From an uncultured Clostridium sp. (GTDB taxonomy: Bacteria; Bacillota_A; Clostridia; TANB77; CAG-508): 7,031 nucleotides of DNA. The position numbers and the translations under genes are program-made. Below are positions 6,533 to 7,031 of the stretch, one piece after another. Every line of letters begins with the position of its first letter. The stretch's first letter is position 1. The stretch spans positions 1 through 7,031 of the forward strand of contig CATOLW010000062.1 in NCBI GenBank assembly GCA_951800935.1, in the 5' to 3' direction. The notes beneath the pieces are model-generated. The model was given only the letters and a program-made list of their open reading frames with translations. It did no database searches and was not told where the DNA came from.

Positions 6533-7031
6533 ATGAATAGAGAGCAAGCTTATGAAATTCTAAAAAAATATATGAAAGGTGAAAAGTATCTAAAGCACTC
6601 ACTAGCAGTAGAAGCCATTATGAAAGGATTAGCTAAAAAATTAGAACCAGAAAATGAAGATTACTGGGGGATAGTAGGGTTATTACACGACTTGGATGAA
6701 GAACAATGCAATTGGCAAGAACATCCAGAAGTACATGGGAAAACAGCAGTAGAAATCTTAAAAAAAGAAGGAATAGAAGATGAAGAATTATTTGATGCTA
6801 TCTGTGCACACAATCCAGCATCTGGAGTAAAAGCAAAAACAATATTACAAAAGGCAATTTATGCAGCTGACCCAATGAGTGGTTTTTGTAATGCCATAGC
6901 ACTATGCTATCCAGACAAAAAAATAGCAAGTGTAAAAATCAAATCTGTTTTAAAAAGAATACCAGAAAAAAGGTTTGCAGCAGGGGCTAATAGAGAAGCA
7001 ATGTTAAATATTGAAAAATTAGGAATTGAAA
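6533..7031 (+). CDS. HD-superfamily predicted hydrolase (COG2316-like), 3' end cut off by window edge
   Basis: An open frame of 166 codons runs from ATG 6533 to the edge. HD-type residues are visible: His22 in LKHSLAVE, HD at 52-53 in LLHDLDEE, HPEVHG at 64-69, AHNP at 92-95 and an aspartate in YAADPMSG (100-107). The later KIKSVLKRIPEKRFAAG pattern and the order of motifs resemble the small predicted HD hydrolases grouped as COG2316, usually about 180-190 residues, so little is missing. The substrate is unknown; HD enzymes of this type often act on nucleotides or phosphoesters. The ribosome binding site AAGGAGG (6514-6520) lies inside the last codons of rel and the gap between the genes is three bases, so the two are surely co-transcribed and perhaps translationally coupled. 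The spacing of 12 bases from site to ATG is longer than for its neighbours. A link to nucleotide or (p)ppGpp turnover is suggested only by the position after rel. Confidence 0.85.
   Translation, partial: MNREQAYEILKKYMKGEKYLKHSLAVEAIMKGLAKKLEPENEDYWGIVGLLHDLDEEQCNWQEHPEVHGKTAVEILKKEGIEDEELFDAICAHNPASGVKAKTILQKAIYAADPMSGFCNAIALCYPDKKIASVKIKSVLKRIPEKRFAAGANREAMLNIEKLGIE

Overview
The window looks like a chromosomal segment of a low-GC Gram-positive bacterium (Bacillota, probably a clostridial-type or uncultured gut lineage). The signs are an A+T content near 70 percent, strong AGGAGG-type ribosome binding sites, AGA/CGA-dominated arginine codons, a long bifunctional Rel protein, and the recJ-rel neighbourhood typical of Bacillota. 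The lineage is an inference from gene content; no rRNA is present.

Layout: positions 1-2251 hold a minus-strand pair, a DUF4912 protein with a Lys/Thr-rich tail (1427-2251) followed by a GH57/DUF1957 glycogen-type branching enzyme (1355 down to the left edge, 3' end cut off). Between them lies a small hairpin. A 356-base divergent intergenic region (2252-2607) carries two palindromic operator-like elements and only weak promoter candidates. From 2608 to the right edge runs a plus-strand, operon-like series: recJ (single-strand DNA exonuclease), rel ((p)ppGpp synthetase/hydrolase) and an HD-superfamily hydrolase cut by the window end. The apt gene that often separates recJ from rel in Bacillota is missing here.

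The main observation is that recJ and rel are each broken by one extra base, and the two breaks are alike. In both, the ribosome would meet an in-frame CGG codon at the break, and skipping its C restores the conserved protein at a GGA glycine codon (recJ codon 361, C at 3688; rel codon 240, C at 5050). I checked every CGG on the coding strands of all five genes. These two are the only in-frame CGG triplets among about 2,180 codons. Both sites also have a TAA in the +1 frame just upstream and a zero-frame stop within 5 or 7 codons after CGG, so the shift is confined to a few codons, and their local sequences match at 11 of 14 positions. This suggests +1 ribosomal frameshifting at an unassigned or starved CGG codon, or quadruplet decoding of CGGA. 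Two assembly errors or two real mutations are the alternatives. In rel the break falls exactly between the hydrolase and synthetase domains, so unshifted translation would give a hydrolase-only protein.

The minus-strand pair belongs to storage-polysaccharide metabolism; the plus-strand series combines DNA repair with stringent-response control. Nothing in the window points to a mobile element, CRISPR array, tRNA or rRNA.
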